A stretch of DNA of 64,000 nt, taken from positions 1 through 64,000 of the forward strand of contig JAHJGO010000016.1 of assembly GCA_018824405.1 (NCBI GenBank), in the 5' to 3' direction. The translations under genes and the position numbers were made by a program. This document shows, one piece after another, positions 37,471 through 48,339 of the stretch. This DNA is from Gammaproteobacteria bacterium (GTDB lineage Bacteria; Pseudomonadota; Gammaproteobacteria; Burkholderiales; Sulfuricellaceae). The notes beneath the pieces are model-generated. The model did no database searches. It saw only the letters and a program-made list of their open reading frames with translations, and was not told the DNA's origin. Numbering within the stretch: the stretch's first letter is position 1; each line of letters starts with the position of its first letter.

Positions 37471-37506
37471 GAGTGAGGGGTATTTCTCCTCACCCCTCAC
37501 ACTTTA
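37471..37506. repeat. GTGAGGGG palindrome between napG and napA
   Basis: GAGTGAGGGGTATTTCTCCTCACCCC followed by TCACAC forms a GTGAGGGG/CCCCTCAC-type hairpin. It is the same style as the argF-argG repeat. It may act on transcript stability between napA and napG. Confidence 0.6.
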
Positions 37507-37511
37507 ACCCC

Positions 37512-40055
37512 TCATGCTTTCACTATTTTCGCGGCACACTTCTTGAAGTCGGTCTCTTTCGAGATCGGACACGTGGCGTCCAGAGTCAGCTTGTTCACCA
37601 GTCTGTGTTCGTCGAAGAAGGGTACGAATACCAGCCCGACTGGCGGCTTGTTGCGGCCACGGGTTTCCACCAGGGTGGTAATTTCGCCGCGCCGGCTGAT
37701 TACCTTGACCTTGTCGCCGCGCTTGAGGCCGCGCTTCTTGGCATCTTCTGGGTTCATGTACACCCAGGCATCCGGTACCGCCTTGTACAGTTCAGGTACG
37801 CGCCGTGTCATTGAACCGGTATGCCAGTGTTCCAGCACGCGTCCAGTGCATAGCCACAGGTCGTATTCATTGTCAGGTTGCTCGGCGGCAGGCTGGTAGG
37901 GCAGGGCGAAAATCACCGCCTTGCCATCCGGTTTGCCGTAGAACTTGACCCCTTCACCTTTCTTCACATAAGAGTCGTAGCCTTCGCGGAAGCGCCACAG
38001 GGTTTCCTTGTTGTCCACCACCGGCCAGCGCATGCCACGCGACTTGTGGTAGGAGTCAAAATCGGCAAGGTCGTGACCATGCCCACGACCGAACTGGGCG
38101 TATTCCTCGAACAGGCCTTTCTGCACGTAATAGCCGAAGTACTCCGACTCGTCATTGGTGTAGTTCTTGATTCCATGCTCGTTGACTTTTTTCAGTTCGG
38201 TCAGCGGGAATTTGTTGACCTCGCCGTTGGCGTAGAGCACGTCATACATGGTTTTGCCCTTGTATTCCGGAGCTTTGTCCAGCAATTCGGCCGGCCAGAC
38301 TTCCTCCATCTTGAAGCGCTTGGCAAATTCCATGAGTTGCCACAGGTCGGAACGGGACTCGCCCGGAGCTTTCACCTGCTGGCGCCAGAACTGGGTGCGT
38401 CGTTCGGCATTGCCGAAGGCACCTTCTTTCTCCATCCACATGGCGGCAGGCAGCATCAGGTCGGCAGAAACGGCCGATACGGTGGGATAGGGGTCCGTTA
38501 CCACCACGAAATTTGCCGGGTTGCGCCAGCCGGGGTAGATTTCGCCGTTGATGTTGGGCCCGGCCTGCATGTTGTTGGTGGACTGGGTCCAGTAGAAGTT
38601 GATATTGCCATCCTTGAGATCGCGGCTTTGTTTCACCGCGTGCGAGCCAACCCAGTCAGGAATGGCGCCAGGGGGAAGTTTCCAGATTTTTTCCGTGGCT
38701 TCGCGGTGTTTGGGATTCGTTACCTCCATGTCTGCAGGTAAGCGGTGGGCGAAAGTGCCGACCTCGCGTGCCGTGCCGCAGGCGGAAGGCTGGCCGGTGA
38801 GGGAGAAAGGGCCATTGCCGGGCTCGGAAATCTTGCCTACCAGGAGGTGCACGTTGTAGATCATGTTGTTGACCCAGGTGCCGCGCGTATGCTGGTTGAA
38901 GCCCATGGTCCAGTAGGACACCACCTTCTTCTTGGGATCGGCATAGATTTTGGCCAGTTCCAGCAGTTTGTCCTTGGACACACCGGATATTTCGGAGGCT
39001 TTTTCCACCGTGTATTCGGAAACGAAGGCCTTGAATTCGTCAAACGTCATCGGATCGGCTTTGCCGGGATTGCCCTTGGGCTTTCCGTCTGCGCCAGGAT
39101 AACCATTGTTGTTGGCTACCTGTTCAAGTGGATGGTTTGGGCGCAGGCCGTAACCGATGTCGGTCACGCCTTTCTTGAAATTGACGTTTTTCTTTACGAA
39201 ATCTTCATTTACCGCATTGTTCTGAATGATGTAATTGCAGATGAAGTTGAGGATGGCCAGATCGGACTGTGGCTTGAAAATCAGTTCGATATCGGACAGT
39301 TCTGTGGAGCGGTGGCTGAAAGTGGAGAGCACGGCAACCTGGACGCCTTTGCCGGTCAGGCGGCGGTCGGTAAGGCGCGACCACAGGATGGGGTGCATCT
39401 CGGCCATGTTGGCGCCCCAAAGCACGAAGGCGTCTGCGTGTTCCAGATCGTCATAGCAGCCCATCGGCTCGTCGATACCAAAGGTGCGCATAAATCCGGC
39501 TACGGCGGAAGCCATGCAGTGGCGCGCGTTAGGATCAATATTATTGGAGCGGAAGCCAGCCTTCATCAGTTTGGCGGCGGCATAACCTTCCCACACCGTC
39601 CACTGGCCGGATCCGAACATGCCGATACCTTTCGGGCCTTTGGCCTTGAGCGTGGTCTTGCATTTTTCTGCCATGATGTCGAAGGCCTGATCCCATGAAA
39701 TGGGGGCAAACTCGCCGTTCTTGTCGTATTTGCCGCCCTTCATCCTCAGCATGGGCTGGGTGAGCCGATCCTTGCCGTACATGATCTTGGACAGGAAATA
39801 ACCCTTGATGCAGTTGAGACCCTTGTTTACAGGGGCATCTGGATCTCCCTGTGTGGCCACTACACGTCCATCCTTGGTGCCTACCAGGACGCCACAACCA
39901 GTGCCGCAAAAACGGCATACGCCCTTGTCCCAGCGTATTCCGCTATCACCGGCGACTGCAAGTGCAGCCTGTGCTCCGGGTACGGTGACTCCGGCGGCGG
40001 TAGCGGTGGCTGCAACTGCGCTGAGTTTTACGAATTCACGACGAGTTAATTCCAT
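37512..40055 (-). CDS. napA: Periplasmic nitrate reductase catalytic subunit NapA
   Basis: 847 aa. Tat signal with [11 protein letters not shown], a [4Fe-4S] set [13 protein letters not shown] plus the later [12 protein letters not shown], and a bis-MGD molybdopterin fold. The Mo-ligand cysteine lies in the ARHCMASAV region. It reduces nitrate to nitrite. NapD, encoded just upstream, is its Tat chaperone. The operon lacks napE, napF and napC. Confidence 0.97.
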   Translation of the reverse strand: MELTRREFVKLSAVAATATAAGVTVPGAQAALAVAGDSGIRWDKGVCRFCGTGCGVLVGTKDGRVVATQGDPDAPVNKGLNCIKGYFLSKIMYGKDRLTQPMLRMKGGKYDKNGEFAPISWDQAFDIMAEKCKTTLKAKGPKGIGMFGSGQWTVWEGYAAAKLMKAGFRSNNIDPNARHCMASAVAGFMRTFGIDEPMGCYDDLEHADAFVLWGANMAEMHPILWSRLTDRRLTGKGVQVAVLSTFSHRSTELSDIELIFKPQSDLAILNFICNYIIQNNAVNEDFVKKNVNFKKGVTDIGYGLRPNHPLEQVANNNGYPGADGKPKGNPGKADPMTFDEFKAFVSEYTVEKASEISGVSKDKLLELAKIYADPKKKVVSYWTMGFNQHTRGTWVNNMIYNVHLLVGKISEPGNGPFSLTGQPSACGTAREVGTFAHRLPADMEVTNPKHREATEKIWKLPPGAIPDWVGSHAVKQSRDLKDGNINFYWTQSTNNMQAGPNINGEIYPGWRNPANFVVVTDPYPTVSAVSADLMLPAAMWMEKEGAFGNAERRTQFWRQQVKAPGESRSDLWQLMEFAKRFKMEEVWPAELLDKAPEYKGKTMYDVLYANGEVNKFPLTELKKVNEHGIKNYTNDESEYFGYYVQKGLFEEYAQFGRGHGHDLADFDSYHKSRGMRWPVVDNKETLWRFREGYDSYVKKGEGVKFYGKPDGKAVIFALPYQPAAEQPDNEYDLWLCTGRVLEHWHTGSMTRRVPELYKAVPDAWVYMNPEDAKKRGLKRGDKVKVISRRGEITTLVETRGRNKPPVGLVFVPFFDEHRLVNKLTLDATCPISKETDFKKCAAKIVKA

Positions 40056-40076
40056 TTTGGGTCTCCTCTTTCTGAA

Positions 40077-40337
40077 TTATATTGAGTCTGATTCGGGTTC
40101 GAAATGGTGATATACCATGGTGGCTGCAAGTACATCGGGGAGTTCGTTGAGAAGCCCAAACGCGTCCACCGTTGTCTTTTCGTCCTCTTTTTCGAGGGTA
40201 ACGATTAATTTGCCTTCAACGTCGCTACTATGGACTTCCACGCCGTCGATGGCCGCAAGCCGTTCATGAACCTGGGCGGCGCGCTCGGGGCGGGCATGAA
40301 CAATGACGCCTGAAATATGCATTGGGATATTAACCAT
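40077..40337 (-). CDS. napD: NapD Tat-signal chaperone
   Basis: 86 aa ferredoxin-like fold. Starts MVNIPMHISGVIVHARPERA, with VEVHSSDVEGKLIVTLE and AATMVYHHFEPESD. It binds the NapA Tat signal peptide in the cytoplasm. First gene of the nap operon, 46 bp from an FNR-type box. Confidence 0.93.
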   Translation of the reverse strand: MVNIPMHISGVIVHARPERAAQVHERLAAIDGVEVHSSDVEGKLIVTLEKEDEKTTVDAFGLLNELPDVLAATMVYHHFEPESDSI

Positions 40338-40382
40338 AATTAAAAAGTGGGTTAATCATGCGACCATAAAAAAGGCCTTGCC

Positions 40383-40396
40383 TTGATGCAGATCAA
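40383..40396. promoter_or_regulatory. FNR/DNR-type box, nap side
   Basis: TTGATGCAGATCAA is a perfect TTGAT-N4-ATCAA match, 46 bp before the napD ATG. It suggests control of napDAGHB by an FNR/DNR/NnrR-type regulator under low oxygen or NO. Confidence 0.85.
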
Positions 40397-40464
40397 TTGT
40401 TGGCAACATGATCAAACGATCTTATAAGGGTCTGATAATTCAAGAAAAGAAAATCCAGCAAAGC

Positions 40465-40478
40465 TTGATGTGGATCAA
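40465..40478. promoter_or_regulatory. FNR/DNR-type box, nir side
   Basis: TTGATGTGGATCAA is a second perfect TTGAT-N4-ATCAA, 100 bp before the nirS ATG at 40579, a usual distance for a promoter with a leader. The two boxes are about 82 bp apart (roughly eight helical turns) in the divergent nap-nir region. Confidence 0.85.
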
Positions 40479-40494
40479 TGTTGGAGGCGAGTGA

Positions 40495-42204
<1,710 letters not shown>

Positions 42205-42217
42205 GTATCTGACCAAA

Positions 42218-42244
42218 GCGCATCGGGGGGGTCCTCCGGTGCGC
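42218..42244. other. Hairpin between nirS and nirT
   Basis: GCGCATCGG and CCGGTGCGC pair with one G-U wobble and a 9-base loop (GGGGTCCT region). It may protect the nirS message or thin expression of later genes. No T-run. Confidence 0.45.
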
Positions 42245-42274
42245 CAACAAATTCAATTAAAGGGAGATTAAAGA

Positions 42275-42859
42275 ATGGCAGCTTCAAACTGGTGGGCAAA
42301 ACTTAGAAGCCCGAGTGCCAAATATTCTCTTTTTACGCTTCTGGGAGGCGGCTTCATCGCCGGCATCCTGTTCTGGGGCGGCTTCAACACAACCATGGAA
42401 GCCACCAACCAACTAGAGTTCTGCATCGGATGTCACGAGATGAAGGACAACGTGTACCAGGAATACAAGAAAACCATTCACTATTCCAACCGCACCGGCG
42501 TGCGCGCACAGTGTTCCGATTGTCACGTGCCTAAGGACTGGACGCACAAGATGATCCGCAAGATCCAGGCTTCCGGCGAAGTGTGGGGCAAGATTGTAGG
42601 CTCTATCAATACCAAGGAAAAATTCGAGGCCAAGCGTCTGGAACTGGCACGCCATGAATGGGCACGTATGAAGGCATCGGACTCGCGCGAGTGCCGCAAC
42701 TGTCATACCTTCGATGGCATGGATACGGAAAAACAGAAGAACCGGGCAGCCAAGCAGCATGAAAATGCAAAAAAGGATAATATGACCTGCATCGACTGCC
42801 ACAAGGGCATTGCCCACAACAAGCCTGAAGGCATGACAGAAGAAGAAGCCGGCGGTTAA
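42275..42859 (+). CDS. nirT: NapC/NirT-family tetraheme cytochrome
   Basis: 194 aa. N-terminal membrane anchor ~18-36, four heme motifs CIGCH (50-54), CSDCH (80-84), CRNCH (140-144) and CIDCH (172-176). It takes electrons from quinol and hands them to periplasmic reductases. It lies 70 bp after nirS. As the nap operon lacks napC, it may also serve NapAB. Confidence 0.93.
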   Translation: MAASNWWAKLRSPSAKYSLFTLLGGGFIAGILFWGGFNTTMEATNQLEFCIGCHEMKDNVYQEYKKTIHYSNRTGVRAQCSDCHVPKDWTHKMIRKIQASGEVWGKIVGSINTKEKFEAKRLELARHEWARMKASDSRECRNCHTFDGMDTEKQKNRAAKQHENAKKDNMTCIDCHKGIAHNKPEGMTEEEAGG

Positions 42860-42923
42860 GCTTGATCGGCGCTGCATCGCTGTAATAATGAATTCGTACA
42901 ACATATTCGACAGGAGCTTGAAC

Positions 42924-43832
42924 ATGAATAAAACTTTGATTACTGCTTCCGCATTGGGCCTGGTGCTGGCTGGCATGGCGGGATCCGCCTTGGCCGCACC
43001 GGATTGGAGCAAGGTGCCATCACGCAGTGTGACAGTGTTTCACCCCGGCACATCAGGTCTGGAGTGGATCTTGAAGGGTACCGAGCACGGTGGCGCCAAA
43101 GGAATATCAAAAGGCGAGACCTGCATTGGCTGTCATGAGGATGAAAAGAAACACACTATTGATATTGCCGCTGACAAGATTCTTAAGGGCGAGAAGCTCG
43201 AACCCAAGCCAATCAGTGGGCATACTCCAACTTTCCCGGTGACTGTGCAGGCAGCCAATGACGGCACCAACCTTTATTTGCACTTTACCTGGAAAGAGCC
43301 CAAGGGCGGTGCGGAAAAAATGGACAAGGACAATCCTGTCAAACTGGCCGTCATGCTGGAAGATAACAAGGTGGTCGCCAAGGACTCCAAGGGCAGGGAT
43401 GTGCAGATAGGCCTGGCTGGAGGCTGCTGGGGCACTTGCCACACTGACGCACGCACCATGCCTGGAGCGGACGACAAAAAAACAAAATATGTCAAAGGGG
43501 GTTCTTTGGCGAATGGACAGTATTACGATCTGTTGCAGTGGAAAAGTGGCAAGGGCGCCAAGCCGGTCGACGGTTACGTGGCTGACAAGCGCGTGATGGA
43601 AGGCGGCAAGGCGCTGGTGAGTGCCGAAGGCAAAAAAGACGGTGATACCTGGACCGTGACGTTCACCCGCAAGCTGACCGGTGGCGAGGGTGATATCGCT
43701 CTGGTTTCCGGAAAGTCCTACAACATGGGCTTTGCCATCCACAACGATCATACAGCAGGCCGTTTCCACCATGTTTCCTTCGGGTACAGCCTGGGGATCG
43801 ACACCAAGGCCGATATCACGGCTGCCAAGTAG
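42924..43832 (+). CDS. Ethylbenzene-dehydrogenase-type (EB_dh) diheme cytochrome in the nir operon
   Basis: 302 aa from the ATG at 42924, signal peptide 1-24. First heme motif CIGCH at 67-71, then a CX3CH-type motif CWGTCH at 168-173. The rest resembles the EB_dh heme-binding beta-sandwich (LYLHFTWKEPKGGAEKMD, MGFAIHNDHTAGRFHHVSFG). It is probably a periplasmic electron carrier for nitrite reduction. CX3CH needs special handling in the cytochrome c maturation route. Function not established. Confidence 0.82.
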   Translation: MNKTLITASALGLVLAGMAGSALAAPDWSKVPSRSVTVFHPGTSGLEWILKGTEHGGAKGISKGETCIGCHEDEKKHTIDIAADKILKGEKLEPKPISGHTPTFPVTVQAANDGTNLYLHFTWKEPKGGAEKMDKDNPVKLAVMLEDNKVVAKDSKGRDVQIGLAGGCWGTCHTDARTMPGADDKKTKYVKGGSLANGQYYDLLQWKSGKGAKPVDGYVADKRVMEGGKALVSAEGKKDGDTWTVTFTRKLTGGEGDIALVSGKSYNMGFAIHNDHTAGRFHHVSFGYSLGIDTKADITAAK

Positions 43833-43853
43833 CAACTGGGAGGGTAAACAAGG

Positions 43854-44255
43854 GTGCGTATTCTGGCGCTTAATGTAGACTTCCTCCCCATTTCTGCACA
43901 AAGGGGGCTGTCCGGCCCCCTTTTTTATGGCCTGTTGTTCTGGATGGCTGTCAATGTGCTGGGTGGGGCGAACAGAGCGCTGGCAGATGAGTCTCCAGGC
44001 TTGCAGCGGCAGGACGAAATTGTGCGGCTGGTACGTCAGGATTGTGGCTCCTGTCACGGCATGACTTTGGCTGGTGGACTTGGCCCGGCGCTGTTGCCTG
44101 CCCTGCTGCGCGACAAACCGCCGGAGAGTCTGGTTGCAACGATTCTCTATGGCCGCCCGGGTACGCCGATGCCGCCGTGGAGTGATTTTCTCACTGAAAA
44201 TGAGGCCAAGTGGATTGTGGAAAAATTGCTGAAAGGATTTCCTGATGAGCGTTAA
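43854..44255 (+). CDS. nirC: Small c-type cytochrome NirC
   Basis: 133 aa from a GTG at 43854 with AGGG before it. One heme motif CGSCH at 64-68 in VRQDCGSCHGMTLAGG. Hydrophobic stretch at ~22-38 ends in ALA|DES, a likely signal cleavage. The size and place (before nirF) fit NirC, an electron carrier of the cd1 system. A terminator-like hairpin lies inside the first 25 codons. The next good ATG (43944) would cut away the signal peptide, so GTG is preferred. Confidence 0.78.
   Translation: MRILALNVDFLPISAQRGLSGPLFYGLLFWMAVNVLGGANRALADESPGLQRQDEIVRLVRQDCGSCHGMTLAGGLGPALLPALLRDKPPESLVATILYGRPGTPMPPWSDFLTENEAKWIVEKLLKGFPDER
43900..43926 (+). terminator. Terminator-like hairpin inside the nirC start region
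   Basis: AAAGGGGGC and GCCCCCTTT enclose a short loop, followed by six T. This is a textbook intrinsic terminator 68 bp after the EB_dh cytochrome stop. It also codes for AQRGLSGPLF of the predicted NirC start. It may set how much transcription reaches the heme d1 genes. Confidence 0.7.
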
Positions 44256-45417
44256 AGGCCTGGTTGCGGTATTTGCAGTTTCCTTGCTGTCAGCCTGTGC
44301 TGCGCCGCAACTGCGTGGTACAGGTGATCTTGGCGTGGTGATTGAGCGCGCCGCAGGTCGAGTGGAAGTTGTGGAAACCAGCGGGCGTTCTGTGCTCGGT
44401 AAAATTGCCGGCCTGGGCGATCTATCTCATGCATCACTGAATTATTCCCGGGATGGCCGCTTTGCCTATGTGTTTGGCCGAGACGGCGGTTTGACCAAGG
44501 TAGATCTGCTGGAAATGCGCATCGTCAAGCGCGTAATGCAATCCGGCAACAGCATCGGTGGCGCAATTTCCCAGGATGGCAGGCTGGTCGCAGTGGCAAA
44601 CTACACCCCCGGCGGCGTCAAGGTGTTCGATGCCGTCACTTTGGATCTGGTGGCGGATATTCCGGCGCGGGATGAGACCGGAAAGTCATCCAAGGTGGTG
44701 GGGTTGGTGGATGCGCCGGGTAACCGCTTCGTGTGGAGTCTGTTTGAAGCCGGGGAAATCTGGGTTGCGGACATGAAAAATCCTGCCTCTCCGGTGTTGC
44801 AGAAATTCAAGGACATCGGCAAGGAGCCCTATGATGCCATGATTACAGCTGATGGCCGTTATTACCTGGCAGGGCTGTTTGGTGAAGACGGCCTTGCCAT
44901 GCTCGACCTTTGGAATATTCCTGCAGGTGTGAAACGGGTTCTGAATGGCTATGGCAAGGGGGAGCAAAAGCTGCCGGTATACAAAATGCCACACCTGGAG
45001 GGCTGGGCGGCTACCGGGAATGAACTGCTGGTGCCGGCGGTAGGACGCCACGAAGTGCTGGTGGTGGATCAGGGCAACTGGCAGGAAGTGGGGCGCATTC
45101 CTGTGCATGGTCAACCGGTATTCGTGGTGGCGCGGCCGGACAACCGCCAGGTGTGGGTGAATTTTGCTTTTCCTCACAACGACACTGTGCAGGTAATCGA
45201 TGTGCCGAGCCGCGCGATTGTTCATACGTTAAAGCCAGGCAAAGGTGTGCTTCATCTTGAATTTACCCCGCGCGGAGAGCATGTTTGGCTTTCGCTGCGA
45301 GATGAGAATCGGGTTGAAATCTACGATAGCGAAAGCTTTGCAAAGCTGGGCGACCTGCAGGCAGACAGCCCGAGTGGCATTTTCTTTACCCATCGCGCAC
45401 ATCGGACCGGCCTATGA
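44245..45417 (+). CDS. nirF: Heme d1 biosynthesis lipoprotein NirF
   Basis: 390 aa. Lipobox LLSAC with C18, so it is membrane-anchored in the periplasm. The remainder is a d1-like propeller (HASLNYSRDGRFAYVFGRDG, FAFPHNDTVQVIDVP). NirF acts at the late step of heme d1 formation with NirN. It overlaps nirC by 11 bp. Confidence 0.95.
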   Translation: MSVKGLVAVFAVSLLSACAAPQLRGTGDLGVVIERAAGRVEVVETSGRSVLGKIAGLGDLSHASLNYSRDGRFAYVFGRDGGLTKVDLLEMRIVKRVMQSGNSIGGAISQDGRLVAVANYTPGGVKVFDAVTLDLVADIPARDETGKSSKVVGLVDAPGNRFVWSLFEAGEIWVADMKNPASPVLQKFKDIGKEPYDAMITADGRYYLAGLFGEDGLAMLDLWNIPAGVKRVLNGYGKGEQKLPVYKMPHLEGWAATGNELLVPAVGRHEVLVVDQGNWQEVGRIPVHGQPVFVVARPDNRQVWVNFAFPHNDTVQVIDVPSRAIVHTLKPGKGVLHLEFTPRGEHVWLSLRDENRVEIYDSESFAKLGDLQADSPSGIFFTHRAHRTGL

Positions 45418-46406
45418 ACTCCTTACTTGAAAACCGCCTGCTTAACGATTACCAGCATGATTTTCCGCTGCTGGAGACGCCATTCGCGGCCCTTGCCAGT
45501 GAATTGGGTGTCGCCGAGGAAGAAGTGCTGCATACCCTGATCCGGTTGCAGCAACAAGGCGTGGTGAGCCGGGTCGGTGCCGTATTCCGGCCACGCAGCA
45601 TTGGTGCCAGCACGCTGGCGGCGTTGGCCGTGCCGGAGGAAAGTCTGGAAGAAGTCGCCGCGATGGTCAGCAGTTATCCGGAGGTGAATCATAACTATCA
45701 GCGTGAGCACCATTACAACCTGTGGTTTGTGGTGGCGGCACCAGATGAAGTGGCACTGCAGCGGGTGCTGAAGGAAATTGAAGAGCGTTCGGCATGTCGT
45801 GTGCTGTTTTTGCCGCTGGTAGAGGATTATCACATCGATCTGGGCTTCGATATGACGGGTAACCGTCGAAAAAATGCGTCCTTTGTCGCTGCCCATACCA
45901 GTTCGCCTCACCAGCCTTATTCGCCCAGCACCGATGAGAGCAGCGTGATCTCCGCCATTCAATCCGGGCTGCCTTTGGTTGCGCGTCCCTATGACGAAGT
46001 AGGGACAAGTTTGGGGCTGTCTGAAGCCACTGTGATTGAATGTCTGCAAAGCTTGATCCGGCGGGGAGTGATCAAGCGCATGGGTGTGGTGGTGCGTCAC
46101 CACGAATTGGGTTATCACGCCAATGCCATGGTGGTGTGGGATATTCCAGATGAAGACGTAAACTCGCTTGGTCACTGTCTGGGTAAACTGGAATTTGTTA
46201 CCCTGTGCTATCGCCGTCCGCGCCGTTTGCCAGCCTGGCGCTACAATCTGTTCTGCATGATTCATGGCCACGACCGCGAGGAAGTGCTGGCACGCGTTGA
46301 AGAAATGCGTCAGGGATGCGGGCTGCAGCATATCGCCAGCGAAGTGCTGTTCAGCACCCGTCGATTCAAGCAGTGCGGTGCGCGTTATGCCAGAGCGGCA
46401 GCGTGA
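45414..46406 (+). CDS. nirDL: Fused NirD-NirL siroheme decarboxylase
   Basis: 330 aa with two AsnC/Lrp-like domains in one chain. The first has DYQHDFPLLETPFAALASEL and SYPEVNHNYQREHHYNLWFV. The second (from ~185) has LPLVARPYDEVGTSLGLSE and LPAWRYNLFCMIHGHDREEV. Together with NirG/NirH it decarboxylates siroheme to didecarboxysiroheme. It overlaps nirF by 4 bp and nirG by 1 bp. Confidence 0.92.
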   Translation: MNSLLENRLLNDYQHDFPLLETPFAALASELGVAEEEVLHTLIRLQQQGVVSRVGAVFRPRSIGASTLAALAVPEESLEEVAAMVSSYPEVNHNYQREHHYNLWFVVAAPDEVALQRVLKEIEERSACRVLFLPLVEDYHIDLGFDMTGNRRKNASFVAAHTSSPHQPYSPSTDESSVISAIQSGLPLVARPYDEVGTSLGLSEATVIECLQSLIRRGVIKRMGVVVRHHELGYHANAMVVWDIPDEDVNSLGHCLGKLEFVTLCYRRPRRLPAWRYNLFCMIHGHDREEVLARVEEMRQGCGLQHIASEVLFSTRRFKQCGARYARAAA

Positions 46407-46849
46407 TGGACGAGTTGGACCGGGCCATTATCAACCAGCTGCAAGGCGGTTTTCCCCTTTGTGATCATCCATATGCTGCAGTCGCTTTGCAGCTCGGCTG
46501 TAGTGAAAGCGAAATTCTGGCGAGGCTTGAAAAACTCCTTAAGGATAAGGTTTTGAGCCGTTTTGGCCCGATGTACCATGCAGAACGATTGGGGGGTGGG
46601 CTGAGTCTCGCTGCCATGAAAATACCACCTGAAGACTTTGAGCGTGTAGCCGGGATTGTCAATGCCATGCCTGAAGTGGCGCACAATTATGCCCGTGATC
46701 ATGCGCTTAATATGTGGTTCGTGCTGGCCACCGAAACGCCACAGGGCCAACAGGACACATTGGCCAGAATCGAGCGCGAAAGCGGGTATCCGGTCTACAA
46801 TATGCCGAAAATAAAAGAATATTTTGTCGAGCTGAAGCTGCGTGCATGA
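46406..46849 (+). CDS. nirG: Siroheme decarboxylase subunit NirG
   Basis: 147 aa from the ATG at 46406, sharing one base with the nirDL stop (TGATG). AsnC-type HTH and core: GGFPLCDHPYAAVALQLG, SRFGPMYHAERLGGGLSLAAM, VAHNYARDHALNMWFVLAT. It is the small partner of the siroheme decarboxylase. A 173-bp gap with another gene follows before nirH. Confidence 0.88.
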   Translation: MDELDRAIINQLQGGFPLCDHPYAAVALQLGCSESEILARLEKLLKDKVLSRFGPMYHAERLGGGLSLAAMKIPPEDFERVAGIVNAMPEVAHNYARDHALNMWFVLATETPQGQQDTLARIERESGYPVYNMPKIKEYFVELKLRA

Positions 46850-47022
46850 TCTTGATGGATTCGTCTGCAAAACTCCCATATTATGTTTCACAATAACCAT
46901 TTGATAGATGCTCTGATTACAACTTAGGGGATTCCATGATGTCATGTACGTTACCGCAAGGCTTTTTGCATCAAGTCGCTTGGCCCGAAAAAAAGAAGGC
47001 GGGCAAGAAGGGTGTGCTGATC

Positions 47023-47817
47023 ATGAAATTTCTGGTGACTTCTTTTTTTACATGCCTGGTACTTCTGTTGAGCGGCGTCAATAATGTCGCAATGGCGGAA
47101 ATCAATGACATCAATTCGGCAATCAACAAGGCTGGCCGCCAGCGCATGTTGTCTCAGCGCATGGCCAAGGCATACTTGCAGATCGGCCAGGGGATCGATC
47201 TCCAGCGCTCAAAGAAAATTCTGGAAAGTTCGATCGCACTGTTCGATCGCCAACTGGTCGAGCTGAAGAATTATGCCCCAACGCCTGAAACGAAGAACAC
47301 CTTCTCCAAACTGGAAACTGTGTGGCTTGCTTACAAGGACGTCCTGATCGGATCTGCCCCTAGCCGTGAAGGAGCTAAAAAAGTGATGGAACTCAGCGAC
47401 ACTGTGCTGCAGCTATCTCATGATGGCACCCTCCAGCTGGTGAATTTGTCAAAGTCCGAGAGCGGGCCTCTGGTCGGTGTTGCAGGACGCCAGCGTATGT
47501 TGTCTCAGCAGATGGCAAAGTTCTACCAGGCAATCCTTTGGGGAGTGGCGCCAAGCAATGGCGCCGCCGAGCTGGCCAGGGCTCGCAAGGAATTTGATAT
47601 CGGCTTGAAGGCGCTTACTGGTGCGCCGGTCACTACGCCGGTAATCAAGGGTGAATTGGATCTGGCACGCCAGCAATTTATGTTTTTCGAAAATGCGCTA
47701 GGCGGTGGCAGCGGCGATAAGATTATGCAGGCCACAACTGTTGCAACCACAAGCGAGCGACTGCTCGATGTGATGGACAGAATCACCTCATTGTTCGAAA
47801 AAATGGAAGTAAAGTAG
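47023..47817 (+). CDS. Secreted protein with two PilJ/NarX-type P-box repeats
   Basis: 264 aa from the ATG at 47023; starts at 46936/46939 are possible but lengthen the signal region. Signal peptide 1-25. Two copies of the nitrate-sensor-type P-box, NKAGRQRMLSQRMAKAYLQI (35-54) and VAGRQRMLSQQMAKFYQAI (153-171), each in a helical unit (PF13675 PilJ-type). No transmembrane or signalling domain. It sits between nirG and nirH, 6 bp before nirH. By family resemblance it may bind nitrate or nitrite in the periplasm; function unproven. Confidence 0.8.
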   Translation: MKFLVTSFFTCLVLLLSGVNNVAMAEINDINSAINKAGRQRMLSQRMAKAYLQIGQGIDLQRSKKILESSIALFDRQLVELKNYAPTPETKNTFSKLETVWLAYKDVLIGSAPSREGAKKVMELSDTVLQLSHDGTLQLVNLSKSESGPLVGVAGRQRMLSQQMAKFYQAILWGVAPSNGAAELARARKEFDIGLKALTGAPVTTPVIKGELDLARQQFMFFENALGGGSGDKIMQATTVATTSERLLDVMDRITSLFEKMEVK

Positions 47818-47823
47818 GTCTCG

Positions 47824-48315
47824 ATGCAACCAGAAAGCGTGCAGCTTGATAAGCTTGACCGGCAGATTGTTCTTGCCACCCAGGAAGGTTTGCCGCTGGT
47901 TTTGCAGCCTTATCATGCTGTGGCGGATCAAGTTGGTAGCACGCCCGAAGAGGTGATTGAACGACTGGGACGCATGCTGGATAGTGGTGTTATCCGTCGC
48001 ATCGGCGCAGTCCCCAATCACTATGCCTTGGGCTACAGCGCCAACGGTATGACGGTATGGGATGTGGCAGATGAATATATTGACGAACTGGGCGAACGCA
48101 TCGGCCAACTCGAGTCGGTCAGCCACTGCTACCAGCGCCCGCGCTATCTGCCTGACTGGCCCTATAACCTGTTCGCCATGGTGCATGGTCATGACCGTGC
48201 CGAGGTGGAACAAAAAGCCCAGGAAATTGCCGAACTCATAGGCAGCGCCTGTCGTGCACATGAAATCCTCTACAGTACGCGTATCCTGAAAAAAACCGGT
48301 TTGCGGATAACCTGA
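47824..48315 (+). CDS. nirH: Siroheme decarboxylase subunit NirH
   Basis: 163 aa. AsnC-type fold with EGLPLVLQPYHAVADQVG, RRIGAVPNHYALGYSANGM, ESVSHCYQRPRYLPDWPYNL and FAMVHGHDRAEV. It is the partner of NirDLG in heme d1 synthesis. Naming NirH versus NirL rests on position and motif pattern. It follows the PilJ-like gene by 6 bp. Confidence 0.88.
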   Translation: MQPESVQLDKLDRQIVLATQEGLPLVLQPYHAVADQVGSTPEEVIERLGRMLDSGVIRRIGAVPNHYALGYSANGMTVWDVADEYIDELGERIGQLESVSHCYQRPRYLPDWPYNLFAMVHGHDRAEVEQKAQEIAELIGSACRAHEILYSTRILKKTGLRIT

Positions 48316-48339
48316 CTGAATTATGCGATAGGAGGTCTT

